Shown: piece after piece, positions 44,858 to 55,082 of the stretch | Layout: each line of letters begins with the position of its first letter | How positions within the stretch are numbered: position 1 is the first letter of the stretch | NCBI GenBank assembly: GCA_963742105.1 | Contig: CAVUKN010000007.1 | Coordinates: forward strand, 1,364,001 to 1,428,000 | Source: Gp6-AA40 sp963742105 | GTDB taxonomy: Bacteria > Acidobacteriota > Vicinamibacteria > Vicinamibacterales > UBA2999 | Length of the DNA stretch: 64,000 nt | Reading direction: 5' to 3' | Translations under genes and position numbers: made by a program | The notes under the pieces: model-generated | Database searches by the model: none | What the model was told of the DNA's origin: nothing | What the model saw: the letters and a program-made list of their open reading frames with translations, nothing else

Positions 44858-45934
44858 TCAGCGCGCGGCGGCGCCGCGCAGTGCGGCGCGCGGCGCAACG
44901 ACTTCATGGATTAGCCGCTCCCACTGGGGACGCGTCTGCTCCCACGAGAACGTTTCGGCCAGCCGGCGGCCCTGATCGGACAGGCGGCCAGCAAGCTCGG
45001 GATCGCGCAGAAGCGCGAACACCGCGTCCGCCATGGCGCGGTCATCGTCGTCGTCGACAAGCAGCGCATTGTGGTCGGCTGTGAGCAGATCGGCGATGCC
45101 GCCGACCTTCGTGGCCACGACCGGCAGACCCATCGCGCATGCCTCGATGACGCTCACGGGCGTGTTGTCGATCCGGTTGGTGTTCAGGAAGATGTCCGCT
45201 GCGTCGCCCTCTCGCATCTTGCCGGCGAAATCGAGGAAGCCCGGAAACCGAATCGCATCATCGACGCGCAACTCCGCGGCGAGTCGCCTGACCTCGACCT
45301 GGGTTCCCTTCTCCTGCCCCGCCATCACCAGCGTCGCGTCTGGATAGGTCGCGCGGACACGCGCCAGCACGCGCACCGCGAGCTCCGGGTTGTACACGCT
45401 GTGGAAAGTGCGCATCCAGAACAGGCGCGGCGCGATCTCGCGCCGACGGCGGTATGAGTAGGCTGACAGATCGATGGCATTGGCGATCACCCGCGCCTCG
45501 AACCCGAATGGGGACAATGCCTGTTGCAGGTATCGCGATGGTGCCACGATCGCCGCGGCGCGCCCAAGCACCCGCCGCGTCCAGTTCGGGTAACGAGCCA
45601 TGAACGTCGGCATGGCGCCACCATGGAGATGCATGATCATCCCATGGCCGGAGAGCGCGCCGATGCTGCTGACGATGTCTTCGCCGACGAAGCTCAGGCC
45701 GCCGTACACCTGCACAATCTGCACGTCGATGTTCGCGGCCCTTCGAATCAATGTCGCACTCATGTCAGCGAGCCGCGCCACCCGCCCCAGACGATCCGAG
45801 GTCAGGACGACCGGATAACCGCAGCGGGCCAGCTGGTCGCCGAGCACTTCCCCGACGAACGGAACATATCCGGCGTGCCGGCCCAGCATGGGCCCGACCA
45901 CCGCTACTCGTGGTCTCGTCACGGGCGACTTCAT
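44858..45934 (-). CDS. GT4 glycosyltransferase
   Basis: A 358-residue GT4 enzyme from the ATG at 45934 (MKSPVTRPRVAVVGP), which overlaps the stop of the CapA gene. IVQVYGGLSFVGEDIVSSIG lies in the acceptor domain; LFWMRTFHSVYNPELAVRVL begins the donor domain, and NTPVSVIEACAMGLPVVATK holds the EX7E region. Residues upstream of this ATG in frame are not conserved. Cytosolic, membrane-associated; sugar unknown. Confidence 0.9.
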   Translation of the reverse strand: MKSPVTRPRVAVVGPMLGRHAGYVPFVGEVLGDQLARCGYPVVLTSDRLGRVARLADMSATLIRRAANIDVQIVQVYGGLSFVGEDIVSSIGALSGHGMIMHLHGGAMPTFMARYPNWTRRVLGRAAAIVAPSRYLQQALSPFGFEARVIANAIDLSAYSYRRRREIAPRLFWMRTFHSVYNPELAVRVLARVRATYPDATLVMAGQEKGTQVEVRRLAAELRVDDAIRFPGFLDFAGKMREGDAADIFLNTNRIDNTPVSVIEACAMGLPVVATKVGGIADLLTADHNALLVDDDDDRAMADAVFALLRDPELAGRLSDQGRRLAETFSWEQTRPQWERLIHEVVAPRAALRGAAAR

Positions 45935-47121
45935 GGCGCGTTTCTGATCAGGCCTGACATCCATCGCGCGGCCATCTTCACGTGCTCCCAGCGCGCGCGG
46001 CGCAGTGAATCCGCAACAAAGCGCCAATGGCCCTGTTTGGTGTGAAAGACCAGGACCTTCAGAATCCCGCCCGTATTGTGGAGGGCACGTTCGCGCTCGA
46101 AGGCGCCACGAAAGTCTCCCTGAAGCGCAGTGCTGATCTGTTGCAGACGAGTGAGAATCTGCACGCCCCGATTCCCCGTTGCCCAGCGGACGCAGCACTC
46201 CTCGTCAATCCAGGTCGGCAGGACCGTGAAGTTCGTGACTCCCTCTCGATCGAGATCGAACAGAAAGATCGCCCCTTCGTTCTGCTGTTCCAGCACGACC
46301 GGCACCTTGACGTTGCCTTCTTCCCAGTCGTACATGAAGTTACCGAGGTTGTAGCAGCAGACATGGCCGGTCGCGGTCACTTCGCATCCCTGCAGCACGT
46401 GCGCGTGGTGCATGACGATCACGTCGGCCCCCGCGCTCATCAACCGTTCCGCCATCATCTTGTGTTCGGGCCGCGGATACGACACGTACATCAGGCCGAT
46501 GTGGATCGACACGATCAGGACATCGACTTCACGGCTCGTCGCCTTCACCCGCTCGAGCAGTTCCTGTTCGTCGAACTCCCAGTATCGCGGACCCTCCGGG
46601 CCATCCTGCGGCAGGAGCGTGCGGCCGCAGCCGAGCCACCCGATCCGGATTCCGTTCCGGCTCGTCACCACGAGCTCGCGCGCAGCCCCACTCGAATCGC
46701 CGGCCCCAAGCGGCTGCAGGCCGGCCTCACGTACCGCGCGCAGCGTCGCGGCAAGACCGGGAAGGCCGTACTCGCCAATGTGATTGTTGGCGAGATGGAC
46801 GATGTCAAAGCCTGCGTCACGAAGCGTTGACGCGCCGGTGGCGGCAGCGGAGAACGCGCCCCCTGGCGCGATCTCACCGGCCAGCGGCGATTCAAGATTG
46901 CCGAGAGTCAGATCGGCGCTGGCGAGAACATCGCGAACGTCGGCGAATAGGTGGTGGGCACCGCGCCGGGTCGCCGTCGCTGTGGCGCGACCAGACAGCC
47001 CGATGTCGCCCACGGTGCAGACCCGCACGGTCGGGCCGGTGGCGGGACGGATCGTCACCGCCAGCGCCGACAGATCCCGGGGAACGCCACCGACGACGGC
47101 ACCGGCGTCCACGACGTTCAT
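45931..47121 (-). CDS. CapA-family protein (PgsA-like metallophosphatase fold)
   Basis: A 396-residue CapA/PgsA-type protein. VCTVGDIGLSGRA, LTLGNLESPLAG, IVHLANNHIGEYG, VSIHIGLMYVSYP and MHHAHVLQGCEV correspond in order to the metal-binding motifs of the calcineurin-like fold in CapA proteins. CapA is needed for poly-gamma-glutamate capsule in Bacillus, but homologues also occur in other polysaccharide loci with unclear activity. No signal peptide is evident, so it may act inside the cell. Overlaps both neighbours by ATGA. Confidence 0.86.
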   Translation of the reverse strand: MNVVDAGAVVGGVPRDLSALAVTIRPATGPTVRVCTVGDIGLSGRATATATRRGAHHLFADVRDVLASADLTLGNLESPLAGEIAPGGAFSAAATGASTLRDAGFDIVHLANNHIGEYGLPGLAATLRAVREAGLQPLGAGDSSGAARELVVTSRNGIRIGWLGCGRTLLPQDGPEGPRYWEFDEQELLERVKATSREVDVLIVSIHIGLMYVSYPRPEHKMMAERLMSAGADVIVMHHAHVLQGCEVTATGHVCCYNLGNFMYDWEEGNVKVPVVLEQQNEGAIFLFDLDREGVTNFTVLPTWIDEECCVRWATGNRGVQILTRLQQISTALQGDFRGAFERERALHNTGGILKVLVFHTKQGHWRFVADSLRRARWEHVKMAARWMSGLIRNAP

Positions 47122-48287
47122 CGCGAGCTCCGCGCCAGTGCGGCCGGGGCGGATCCCGTCTTAATTGCCAGTTGCCGCGAATAGACGGCGGTCATCCGAT
47201 CGACCATCGCCGGGATGCTGAACTCACTGAGCACTTTCTGCCGGCCTGCCTGGCCCATGCGCGTGGCCTCCGCCGGATCCGAGAGGAGTCTTTCCAGTTG
47301 CACGGCGAAATCGGCATCGTCTTCGGAGCGGACGAGAAATCCGGTCGCGCCATGCGTGACGACTTCTCCGCTTCCGCCACAATCCGTCGCAACCACCGGC
47401 ACTGCGGCCGCGGACGCTTCCATGAGCAGATTCGGCGTGCCCTCGGTGCGTGACGTCAGGCAGCACACTTCGAAGGCGGGAAGATATCGCGCCGCATTTG
47501 GCAGCGCGCCGGTCAGCGACACCCGTCCGGTCAGGCCGAGCGTGGCCACCTCATTCAGCAACTGATCGCGAGTCGGACCGCTGCCGATAATTGCCAGTCG
47601 CACCGACAGCCGCGGCGGCAACCGATGGAAGGCGCGGAGCAGCATCGAGAGGTTCTTGTTAGCATCGAGCCGCGCCACCGTTCCGATGACGCGATCAGTT
47701 GCCGAGAACCCAAGTTCCACCTTCAACCGTTCGCGCTCACTGTCGGAGGCTGGCTCCGGCACGTGGACGCCATTCGGTACGACGTGCACGGGCACTGAGC
47801 AACTGTTCGTCGCGCGGAGTGACTCCGCATTCGTAGACGAATTCGTGACAAGACCATCGAGTCCACGCAGGCCGCTCCACCAGCCCAGGGCGTTCTCCGG
47901 CAGCCCGGCGTAACTCTCGCGTAACGATCCGAACCTGATCGGAACACCGGCCATGCGCCCGCCCATCGCCGCGTACACGTTCGCGTGAAACGACCAGGCG
48001 TGCACCAGCGCCGCTCTCGCACCCCTGAGAACGGCCGCGATCCTCAGCAACCGGCCGGGACGTCCGAATTCCCTGGACGCACGGACGAGGGGAACGTCGA
48101 GGGCGGCAATGGGCGCCTCCCAGTGCTCGCCCGCTGCGGCCCCGAGAGTGATCACGGTCGGCGCAAAGCGCTGACGATCGAGCCCGCTGAGCAGGTAGTA
48201 GAGCTGCTGCTCTGCGCCACCAAGGCCAAGTTGACCGACGATGAACGCCAGCGATACCGGCGTGGCTTCCGTGGTGAATCGTGGCAC
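47118..48287 (-). CDS. GT4 glycosyltransferase
   Basis: A 389-residue GT4 enzyme. LAFIVGQLGLGGAEQQLYYL is the N-terminal glycine-rich loop; VIGTVARLDANKNLSMLLRA opens the donor domain; LTSRTEGTPNLLMEASAAAV has the EX7E motif. It overlaps the CapA start and lies 9 bases after the next GT4 gene. Good resemblance to EpsF/WcaL-type transferases. Confidence 0.92.
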   Translation of the reverse strand: MPRFTTEATPVSLAFIVGQLGLGGAEQQLYYLLSGLDRQRFAPTVITLGAAAGEHWEAPIAALDVPLVRASREFGRPGRLLRIAAVLRGARAALVHAWSFHANVYAAMGGRMAGVPIRFGSLRESYAGLPENALGWWSGLRGLDGLVTNSSTNAESLRATNSCSVPVHVVPNGVHVPEPASDSERERLKVELGFSATDRVIGTVARLDANKNLSMLLRAFHRLPPRLSVRLAIIGSGPTRDQLLNEVATLGLTGRVSLTGALPNAARYLPAFEVCCLTSRTEGTPNLLMEASAAAVPVVATDCGGSGEVVTHGATGFLVRSEDDADFAVQLERLLSDPAEATRMGQAGRQKVLSEFSIPAMVDRMTAVYSRQLAIKTGSAPAALARSSR

Positions 48288-48296
48288 GTGCTGCAG

Positions 48297-49413
48297 TTAC
48301 CGCGGGGCTCCAACAGGCTGCATCACCGAAACGGAGGTGCCGCGCAACAGCTGATCGACCCGGGCGGCAACTGCCGACGCCGAGTGCGTCTGCTGGACGT
48401 AGTCGCGCGACCGCAACGCCGCCGCCTGCCGTTCCTCGGGCGCGTTGATGAACCGTTCAATCTCGCCGGGTGCAGTGGTCGCCGACTCGGGTACGAAACC
48501 CAGCCCGAACCTGCGGATGACGTGATCCGGATCCACCTGCAGGCTGACCACGGGCGTACCGTGAGCCCACGCCTCGACGAACACGCTGGGAAAACCTTCT
48601 GCCTCGGAAGTGGATAACAGTAGAGCGGCGTGAGAGATGACCTCGATGGCGATCTCCGGAGCCACGTGCCCGAGATATTCCACGTTGGGCAGCTTCGCCA
48701 GTTCCGCCGCGTAGCGCTCTCCGTAGCCAGGCGGCGAGCGATGGGCACTGACGCCGCCGCAGACCTTGAACCGGACGTTCGGGCAGCGCCTGGCAATATC
48801 GACGAGTATGTCGGGGCGTTTTGGCTGCCGCAGCACACCCACCCATGCCACGTACGGATCGCGCGTCGCATGTGGCTCGAATGAATCGGGGACTTCGACG
48901 ACGCCGGGAACCACGTGCGCCTTCGGTTGCCATCGCCGTGCCAGTTGCGCGAACTGACCCTGATGCTGCAGAAACAAGCTGCGGCTTCCCGCCGAGGCCG
49001 AGCGCGTACAGCGGCCAGAACCGGCGTCGCTCGGTCAGCGCCTGGCGCGGGAGCACGTCGAGATCGAACTGCGCGGAAAATCCGGATCGTGCTCCGGTGA
49101 GGCCGGCGATGGCGACCGCGGGACCGAGTTGATGCGTGCTGCCGAACCAGAAACACCAGTCCGGGCGTTCGGCAGCCAGAAACGAGTACAACGCGACGAA
49201 GAACTGGCCGTGACCGATTCCGACGAAGTCGACTCCGTCAATGCGGTTACGTTCCCCGGCGTCCAGTCCCCTGCGCACACCGACCACCGTCGCCCAGCCG
49301 AAGGCGGCAAGCGCGCGTGCGAGCAACCATTGATAGCGCTCCGAGCCGCCAACCGCGCCCGGGTCCCGGCGTGCGTACCGGTACACCATGTCGTTCACGA
49401 ACACGATCTTCAT
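48297..49413 (-). CDS. GT4 glycosyltransferase (one frameshift)
   Basis: About 371 residues once restored. N-terminal half from the ATG at 49413: KIVFVNDMVYRYARRDPGAV, GGSERYQWLLARAL. After YALGLGG near 48985 the frame shifts; removing one surplus base in GGCGGGAAGCC gives SRSLFLQHQGQFAQLARRW then VAWVGVLRQPKRPDILVDIA and STSEAEGFPSVFVEAWAHG, a normal GT4 donor domain. A single indel fits the assembly-error pattern of the window. Confidence 0.86.
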
Positions 49414-49435
49414 CGAGCGTGCAGCCCCTTCCCAC

Positions 49436-50416
49436 TCACCCGACCGGGAAACCTGCGGCGCGCATCAGGTGTCCCCATCGGAGCTTGAACCCCAAAACCG
49501 CCGTCGAGTCCGAGTAGACGCCCATTCGCGCGATCTCGAGCTGCGAGCGGTGATTGAACCGCGAGGTCACCGAGTAACCACGGGCAAAGCCGACATCCTG
49601 GCAGACGCCGAGCAATTCTTCGTTGTACTCGCCGGCCGGGTATGCGATCGAGTCGCAGGGTCGGCCGGTCGTGGCCTCGATCCAGACGCGGTTCTCCTCC
49701 AGCTGCCGCCGCATCTCCGCGCGATCGCACCGTGTGAGAAACGGGTGGTCGCAGGTATGTGCCCCCACCGAGAACAGCGGATCCGCAGCCAATCCGGAAA
49801 TGTGCTCCACGGTCATGCCGGCATAGGTATCGGCCAGATAGGACGCGCTGATGAATTCCTCCAGCCGCGGCAATTCCTGGTCGATCGCCTCATACATCGC
49901 AGAGGGATGTGGGCGGAGGTCCAGCAGCAATTCACGCAGGTGCCGCATGCTGTGCTGTCGCCTGCCTGCTCGCATGTCGAAGGTGACGTCGCGGAACTTG
50001 AGTGTGCTCCCGGGAAAATGCCGTTCCAGACCGCGGAGGTAACTGAACCACAGGTACTTGCCGCGGGTCGCGTGTCGCGTGCAGACGAAGAACGTCGCCG
50101 GCACGTTGTGGCGGCGCAGAATCGGCGCGACCACGTCGGCATTGTTCTGAAATCCGTCGTCGAACGTGAGGACCAGTCGCCGGCGCTCCGAAGCCCGCGG
50201 CGGTGAATCATCGTTGGCCGACACAAACGTGAACTGACGCTTCAGGAACCGGATGTGCTGCTCGAAGACATCGACCAGCATGGTTCCACCGGGATTGCAT
50301 TGCACGCCGTGATACAGCACGGCCAGCGGAAGCGACCACCGGGACGTTCCGATCATCGGCACCGCCGCCGCCAGCCGCAGCATATGGCCGGTCACGGTAA
50401 TCGGCAGCTGAGTCAC
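49436..50416 (-). CDS. Polysaccharide deacetylase (NodB homology)
   Basis: A 326-residue CE4 deacetylase. RRLVLTFDDGFQNNADVV contains the catalytic/metal Asp pair, FSVGAHTCDHPFLTRC a variant of the second metal motif (His-x3-His), and DSIAYPAGEYNE a later motif. It would remove acetyl groups from N-acetyl sugars of the polymer or its lipid-linked precursor. No obvious signal peptide. The start overlaps the methyltransferase stop upstream (ATGA). Confidence 0.88.
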   Translation of the reverse strand: MTQLPITVTGHMLRLAAAVPMIGTSRWSLPLAVLYHGVQCNPGGTMLVDVFEQHIRFLKRQFTFVSANDDSPPRASERRRLVLTFDDGFQNNADVVAPILRRHNVPATFFVCTRHATRGKYLWFSYLRGLERHFPGSTLKFRDVTFDMRAGRRQHSMRHLRELLLDLRPHPSAMYEAIDQELPRLEEFISASYLADTYAGMTVEHISGLAADPLFSVGAHTCDHPFLTRCDRAEMRRQLEENRVWIEATTGRPCDSIAYPAGEYNEELLGVCQDVGFARGYSVTSRFNHRSQLEIARMGVYSDSTAVLGFKLRWGHLMRAAGFPVG

Positions 50417-51342
50417 TTCCGCAGCACCAGCATCACGCCGCGCGCCGAGAGGTCGTCGCGATCCAGCGCCTGAAAGCGGGGATCGAGACGCTCAATCGGC
50501 AGGCCACTGTGGTCGTACTCCACGTCGCAGTGAAGAACCGAGAACCCGACGCTGCGCGCCAGCGACAAATGCGTGCTGAGCGGCTCGCGATTGAGTAAAT
50601 ATTCCCGGGCACCACGCACAAGCTGCCATTCGGTGTCGCTATACGCCCAGTGCCCGTTCCAGAACGGCGACAGGTCGTTGGCACCGAAGCCGGTGGCATG
50701 CGAACAGAAGCCGCCCGGCTTCAGCCACGCATACATCGATGCGTACGCCTGCGGCAGCGCCTCCACGTACTGCAGGACCGCTTGCGACATGATCAGGTCG
50801 AGGGATCCCGGCGCGACTGCGTTCACCGACGTCATCGGTGCCTCGTACCGGAAGACGTCGCCGTCCCCCGCCGTCAATGCACGCACCAGTCGCGCGGCTC
50901 GCTCTGGCACGCCCTCGGCTTCGATCAGCCGAGACGGGAACGAGTAATCGGCGAGTCGAGGTCGGACTCGGGGAAATTCGTTGTGATCGGGTATCGGTTC
51001 GCGACTCGCAAACATCTCCGCCAGCGTTTGCACAAAGCGCGGTGCGTCGTCCTTCGCGGCGTAGCGAACGACGTCAATCCCGGTATACGCAGTTGCGCCC
51101 GACAGCAGCGCCGCGATACCGGTGCCCACGCTGTCGCCAGGGCCCAGTTCGGCGACGCGGGCACCAGGCAGATGGAAACCGTAGGCGGACAGCGTCACCA
51201 GGTGCCTGAGCCAGACGGCGTAGCAGTAGCGGACCGAGTCGGTTCCTCCCGTCGCGCCGGTGTGCGCGCGCCATCGGTTGACGGCCGGCACATAGGTCAG
51301 CAGTCCCTTCGCGAGGTGCGGGACCTTCCAGGTGTGCATCAT
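50413..51342 (-). CDS. SAM-dependent methyltransferase-like protein
   Basis: A 309-residue protein with a class I methyltransferase fold: VAELGPGDSVGTGIAALLSG is a motif-I variant and GSLDLIMSQAVLQYVEAL plus YAWLKPGGFCSHA correspond to later motifs. Of two adjacent ATGs the first (51342) overlaps the GT4 stop. Residues upstream in the same frame are not conserved. Role in glycan methylation is inferred from context. Confidence 0.78.
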   Translation of the reverse strand: MMHTWKVPHLAKGLLTYVPAVNRWRAHTGATGGTDSVRYCYAVWLRHLVTLSAYGFHLPGARVAELGPGDSVGTGIAALLSGATAYTGIDVVRYAAKDDAPRFVQTLAEMFASREPIPDHNEFPRVRPRLADYSFPSRLIEAEGVPERAARLVRALTAGDGDVFRYEAPMTSVNAVAPGSLDLIMSQAVLQYVEALPQAYASMYAWLKPGGFCSHATGFGANDLSPFWNGHWAYSDTEWQLVRGAREYLLNREPLSTHLSLARSVGFSVLHCDVEYDHSGLPIERLDPRFQALDRDDLSARGVMLVLRK

Positions 51343-52541
51343 CGGCAGGCGGCGAGGTCCCCCTCGAGACAGACGTCGCTGGCGCCCCCGCGCCACCCTG
51401 CGGTCTTGTAGGCCTCGAGCGTCTGCCGGGCAAACCGCTCGAGGCCGAAGTGACCTTCGGCCCACACTCGCCCGGCGTCTCCCATGCGGCGCGCCAGGGC
51501 GGGATCGCGAACGAGAGCGCCGAGCGATCGGACCAGCTCCTCCTGATCGTTGAGTGGAACGACAAACCCGGTGGTCCCGTGCTGAACAAGACACGCGATG
51601 TCCCCGACATCCGTCGCGACAACCGCCCGGCCGCTGGCCATCGCCTCCATGATGACGTTCGGACACCCTTCGCTGTCGGAGGTGAGAACGGCAAACGATG
51701 ACCCATTCAGCACGGCGGCCACGTCGTCGACATGCCCGCGAAACGTGACGCAATCCCCCAGCCCCAGCCTGAACGCCTGCGCCTCGAGTTCGGCGCGCAA
51801 CGGGCCGTCGCCGACGATAGCGACCTCAAAGTCGAGACCCTGTGCTCGCAGAGCCGCGGCCGCATCGATCAGCCGATCCCACCGCTTGATCGGCAGCAGA
51901 TATCCGATGGCGGCAACCTGCGGTCGCGACGACGGCGGAGGCGACGACGATCGATACGTTTCGAGATCGGTCCCGTTGACTACCACCGCGCATTGCCGCG
52001 GTGCGAAGTAGCTCCTGGATCGCGTTGCCGACGCGGCGGCCGCGGCGCTGTTGCTGATATGAAACGCCGGCCACCGGGCGCTGAGGCGTCCTAATACGGC
52101 GCCCGATCCGTCCCTGGCCCAGAGGAAATTGCTGCGAATCGAGCCGATCGGCGCGGTTCGCGTCCCCACAGTTGCCCACCACGCAGCGAAGTTCGTGTGA
52201 AAGCTGTACGAATGCACAACTTCGGGCTGCAGCGATCTGACCAGCTGGCGAAAAGCCCTCAATTTCGCCATTCGCGAGTTGCCACGCACAGCGTAGACGC
52301 GCACGCCGAGTCGACGAACGAGGCGGCAGTGCAGGTCGTCTTCACCGTAGTTCCACACCGCCACGGCGCACCGGTAACCGTCGCGCTCCAATGACCGCAC
52401 GAGATAGAACAGCTGTCGTTCCTGTCCACCCTTGTCCAGTTCGCCAACGACGTAGAGCAGGCGCGTGCGGCCTTCCGCCCGTTCCGCGTCGGAAGGGAGT
52501 GCCACCAAGCTACCTGAGAGAGGGCCGTCGGTTGACTGCAA
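51339..52541 (-). CDS. GT4 glycosyltransferase
   Basis: A 400-residue GT4 enzyme. RLLYVVGELDKGGQERQLFY is the N-terminal glycine loop, VAAIGYLLPIKRWDRLIDAA opens the donor domain, and SDSEGCPNVIMEAMASGRAV has the EX7E motif. The start overlaps the end of the O-antigen ligase gene by 32 bases; a later start is possible since conserved sequence begins at residue 27. Confidence 0.9.
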   Translation of the reverse strand: MQSTDGPLSGSLVALPSDAERAEGRTRLLYVVGELDKGGQERQLFYLVRSLERDGYRCAVAVWNYGEDDLHCRLVRRLGVRVYAVRGNSRMAKLRAFRQLVRSLQPEVVHSYSFHTNFAAWWATVGTRTAPIGSIRSNFLWARDGSGAVLGRLSARWPAFHISNSAAAAASATRSRSYFAPRQCAVVVNGTDLETYRSSSPPPSSRPQVAAIGYLLPIKRWDRLIDAAAALRAQGLDFEVAIVGDGPLRAELEAQAFRLGLGDCVTFRGHVDDVAAVLNGSSFAVLTSDSEGCPNVIMEAMASGRAVVATDVGDIACLVQHGTTGFVVPLNDQEELVRSLGALVRDPALARRMGDAGRVWAEGHFGLERFARQTLEAYKTAGWRGGASDVCLEGDLAACR

Positions 52542-53778
52542 CGGGTATCGGCGCGCGAGCGCGCAGCTCCGCGGCGCGTTTCAACCGCCGCATGCGCTCG
52601 GCAGCCTCCGCGGCGAGGACCTTGAACTGAATGCCACGGCCGACTCCGGCAAATACCACGACCATCCACGGTTCCTTGTACGCCTCGTTCAGGTTCAGCA
52701 TGATCAGAAACGAATACAAAACGAGCGACGCGAGGAACGGCGTGTCTTCGACGACCTGCGGTGCTGGCTGCACGACGTTGCGGAACAACTGCACCCAGTA
52801 AGCGAGGAAGAAGCCCAGCGGCAGCACCCCTGACGACAACGCGAGTAGAAGCACGCCGTTGTGCGGTGTGACCGACGTCTGTATGGACGGGATGTAGGTG
52901 GCGATGTTCTTGAGACCCACGCCGATGAACGGCGACGCGATGAATCGACCCAATGCGAGAGGCCAGACCAGGAACCGTCCTGTCTCCAGAAACGCGCGCT
53001 GTTCGTAGAGCTCTGTCGACCGCTCGAACATTCCTGACGTGTAGGCGACCCACGCAGCGACAATCAGGGCAATGAACGGAAAGAATCCGCGCTTCAGCAC
53101 GCGGCGATAGGCCACTGCCAGGCTGCACGCCATTGCGAACAGCGGACCGCGGCTGCCGGTGAGCCCGACGACCAACAGGCAGCCGGCAGCACTGGTCCAT
53201 GACACCGCGCGCAGCCAGTGCCGCCTGGTTTCAAGACCGAGAATCAGGAAATAGATGGCGCAGAAGCCGAACCACGCACCAAGGTCGTTGGGATTGCTGA
53301 TGGCAATGGCATGGTCGAGTGCCGTGCGCGACGCATCGCCGTGAAACGTCTGCAAATAGGGCAACGTTGACAAGCCGATCAGAAAGATCCCCACCGCCGC
53401 GCGATGCAGAAAGCCCCGCGACATGGTCAGGTAATGCACCACGAAGATCTGAACCATCCAGATGATGAACGCCTTCACCGCCTCCGTGTCCTTGAACGAT
53501 TCGCCGTACACGAACACCTGAATCAGCGCGAACGAGGCTCCACAGGCCAGCGGCAGCACCGCCGTCCGCACGATCGTCGTCCAGTAGGTTCCCGCTCGCG
53601 CGAAGCAGACGGCCGCCAGCAGGAGCATCAAAAAGGCCCCCAACCGGTCGACGCCGACGCCCAGCACCGCGCCCATGACCGCGTAAAACACCTGGGCGAA
53701 CAACCAGACCTCGATCCACGGCCTGGGCGGGTAATCCGGTGCAATTGGCGCTGCACCGTTGCGGATCACTGCTTCCAT
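52510..53778 (-). CDS. O-antigen ligase-like / polymerase (Wzy-WaaL type)
   Basis: A 422-residue polytopic protein with about eleven helices. The large periplasmic loop near residues 250-330 carries ERSTELYEQRAFLETGRFLV, FIGVGLKNI and TPHNGVLLLALSSGVLPLG, the arrangement of the Wzy_C/O-antigen ligase family (RxxxW/H-type residues with a conserved HN). It probably polymerises or transfers the repeat unit outside the membrane. Coupled to neighbouring GT4 genes by short overlaps at both ends. Confidence 0.85.
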   Translation of the reverse strand: MEAVIRNGAAPIAPDYPPRPWIEVWLFAQVFYAVMGAVLGVGVDRLGAFLMLLLAAVCFARAGTYWTTIVRTAVLPLACGASFALIQVFVYGESFKDTEAVKAFIIWMVQIFVVHYLTMSRGFLHRAAVGIFLIGLSTLPYLQTFHGDASRTALDHAIAISNPNDLGAWFGFCAIYFLILGLETRRHWLRAVSWTSAAGCLLVVGLTGSRGPLFAMACSLAVAYRRVLKRGFFPFIALIVAAWVAYTSGMFERSTELYEQRAFLETGRFLVWPLALGRFIASPFIGVGLKNIATYIPSIQTSVTPHNGVLLLALSSGVLPLGFFLAYWVQLFRNVVQPAPQVVEDTPFLASLVLYSFLIMLNLNEAYKEPWMVVVFAGVGRGIQFKVLAAEAAERMRRLKRAAELRARAPIPVAVNRRPSLR

Positions 53779-55082
53779 ATGACGCCTCTCCGCGCAATGA
53801 CACCGGCCAGAATCTCTTCGAGCCGACGCGCGCTGACGCTCCAGCTGTAGCGGCCGATCACGTGTTCCCGCCCTCGACTGCCGCGGCGGACGATGTCCTC
53901 ACGATCGAGGAGGGCGCGATCCAGTTGCGCCGCGAGATCGCTGGACGAACTGGCGTCGAACAGCCAACCGGCTCCCGTCTCGAACAATGCCGCATTGCCG
54001 CCGACATTGGAGCCGATGAACGGCACACCGCAGCCAAGCGCCTCCAATACGGCATTCGAATAGTTTTCGTACCGGCTGGGCATCGCCAGAATGTCCATCG
54101 CGCGGTACCACTCGGGCAGTTGCTCATGACTGACGTCACCGGCAAACACGGCCAGGCCGCGAGCAATCTCACCGCGGAGCATGCTGCGAAGGTTCCCTTC
54201 TTCCTCGCCCGTCCCAATCATGAGAAGGCGAACGTCGCTGCGAGTACGGGCGAGCCGGGCGAACGCCGCGGCGAGGATGTCCACTCCTTTGATGCGGGAC
54301 AAACGGCCCACGTAGCCGACGACCCGCTGCTCGCTGCTCCAGCCAAGCGCCGAACGTCGCGACGACGGGCCTGGCGCAAACAGCGTGTCGTCGAGGCCCA
54401 CCGGCAACTCGATGACGTCGTCGCCAAGAAACGTGCGCAGGCGAACGAGCGCGTCGCCGTTGGCACACACCGCGTCGACCTGTCGCAGCGTCGCAGCCGA
54501 TTCCGCGCTCAACGGCCCCGGCAGGCGCAGGATCGTCGGGTGCGTTCTGGCGATCGCACTGGCGAGAAATGGATTGCTGTGGACGTAAATCGCATCGATG
54601 CCGCGCGCCATGGTCTCCACCGAGCGAAGGACGCGACGCTGGAACCTGATGTTGTTCCAGTAGGACGCACGCCAGGCCAGACCGTTCTGGAGCCGCTCCC
54701 AGCGACGATGCGCGGCACTCCACCCGTGCAGCCGGCGGTTGACGGCTGACAGCGTCGCCTGGCCGAAGCTCCGCGACCAGACGCCGCGGATCGGCACGGG
54801 ACGGATGACCTCGGGTGGTGCAAATGGATAGTGTCCAAACGGGTCAGCCGTGAATGCGGCAGTGACGGTGTGCCCGCGCGCCGCGAAAGCGGCAAACAGG
54901 TTGCGCGTGAAATTCTCGCCACCACCGCGCAAGGTCCCGAGCTCGGCGTGCAGCACGAGGACGTTCAGCGGAGTGCTTGCGTGCGGACGCCGTGCGTCCG
55001 GAGTCGTCGGCGCGTGGGCTTCACGGCCAGCGGGCTCGGGCGTCAGGAGCGCAGGACGGGCGTCAGCAGCCACAACACTCAC
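53766..55082 (-). CDS. GT4 glycosyltransferase
   Basis: A 438-residue GT4 enzyme from the GTG at 55082, which overlaps the stop of the second amidotransferase gene (GTGA). Residues 1-40 are low-complexity; the fold begins LNVLVLHAELGTLRGGGENF. RVVGYVGRLSRIKGVDILAA opens the donor domain and PSRYENYSNAVLEALGCGVP has the EX7E motif. Confidence 0.9.
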   Translation of the reverse strand: MSVVAADARPALLTPEPAGREAHAPTTPDARRPHASTPLNVLVLHAELGTLRGGGENFTRNLFAAFAARGHTVTAAFTADPFGHYPFAPPEVIRPVPIRGVWSRSFGQATLSAVNRRLHGWSAAHRRWERLQNGLAWRASYWNNIRFQRRVLRSVETMARGIDAIYVHSNPFLASAIARTHPTILRLPGPLSAESAATLRQVDAVCANGDALVRLRTFLGDDVIELPVGLDDTLFAPGPSSRRSALGWSSEQRVVGYVGRLSRIKGVDILAAAFARLARTRSDVRLLMIGTGEEEGNLRSMLRGEIARGLAVFAGDVSHEQLPEWYRAMDILAMPSRYENYSNAVLEALGCGVPFIGSNVGGNAALFETGAGWLFDASSSSDLAAQLDRALLDREDIVRRGSRGREHVIGRYSWSVSARRLEEILAGVIARRGVIWKQ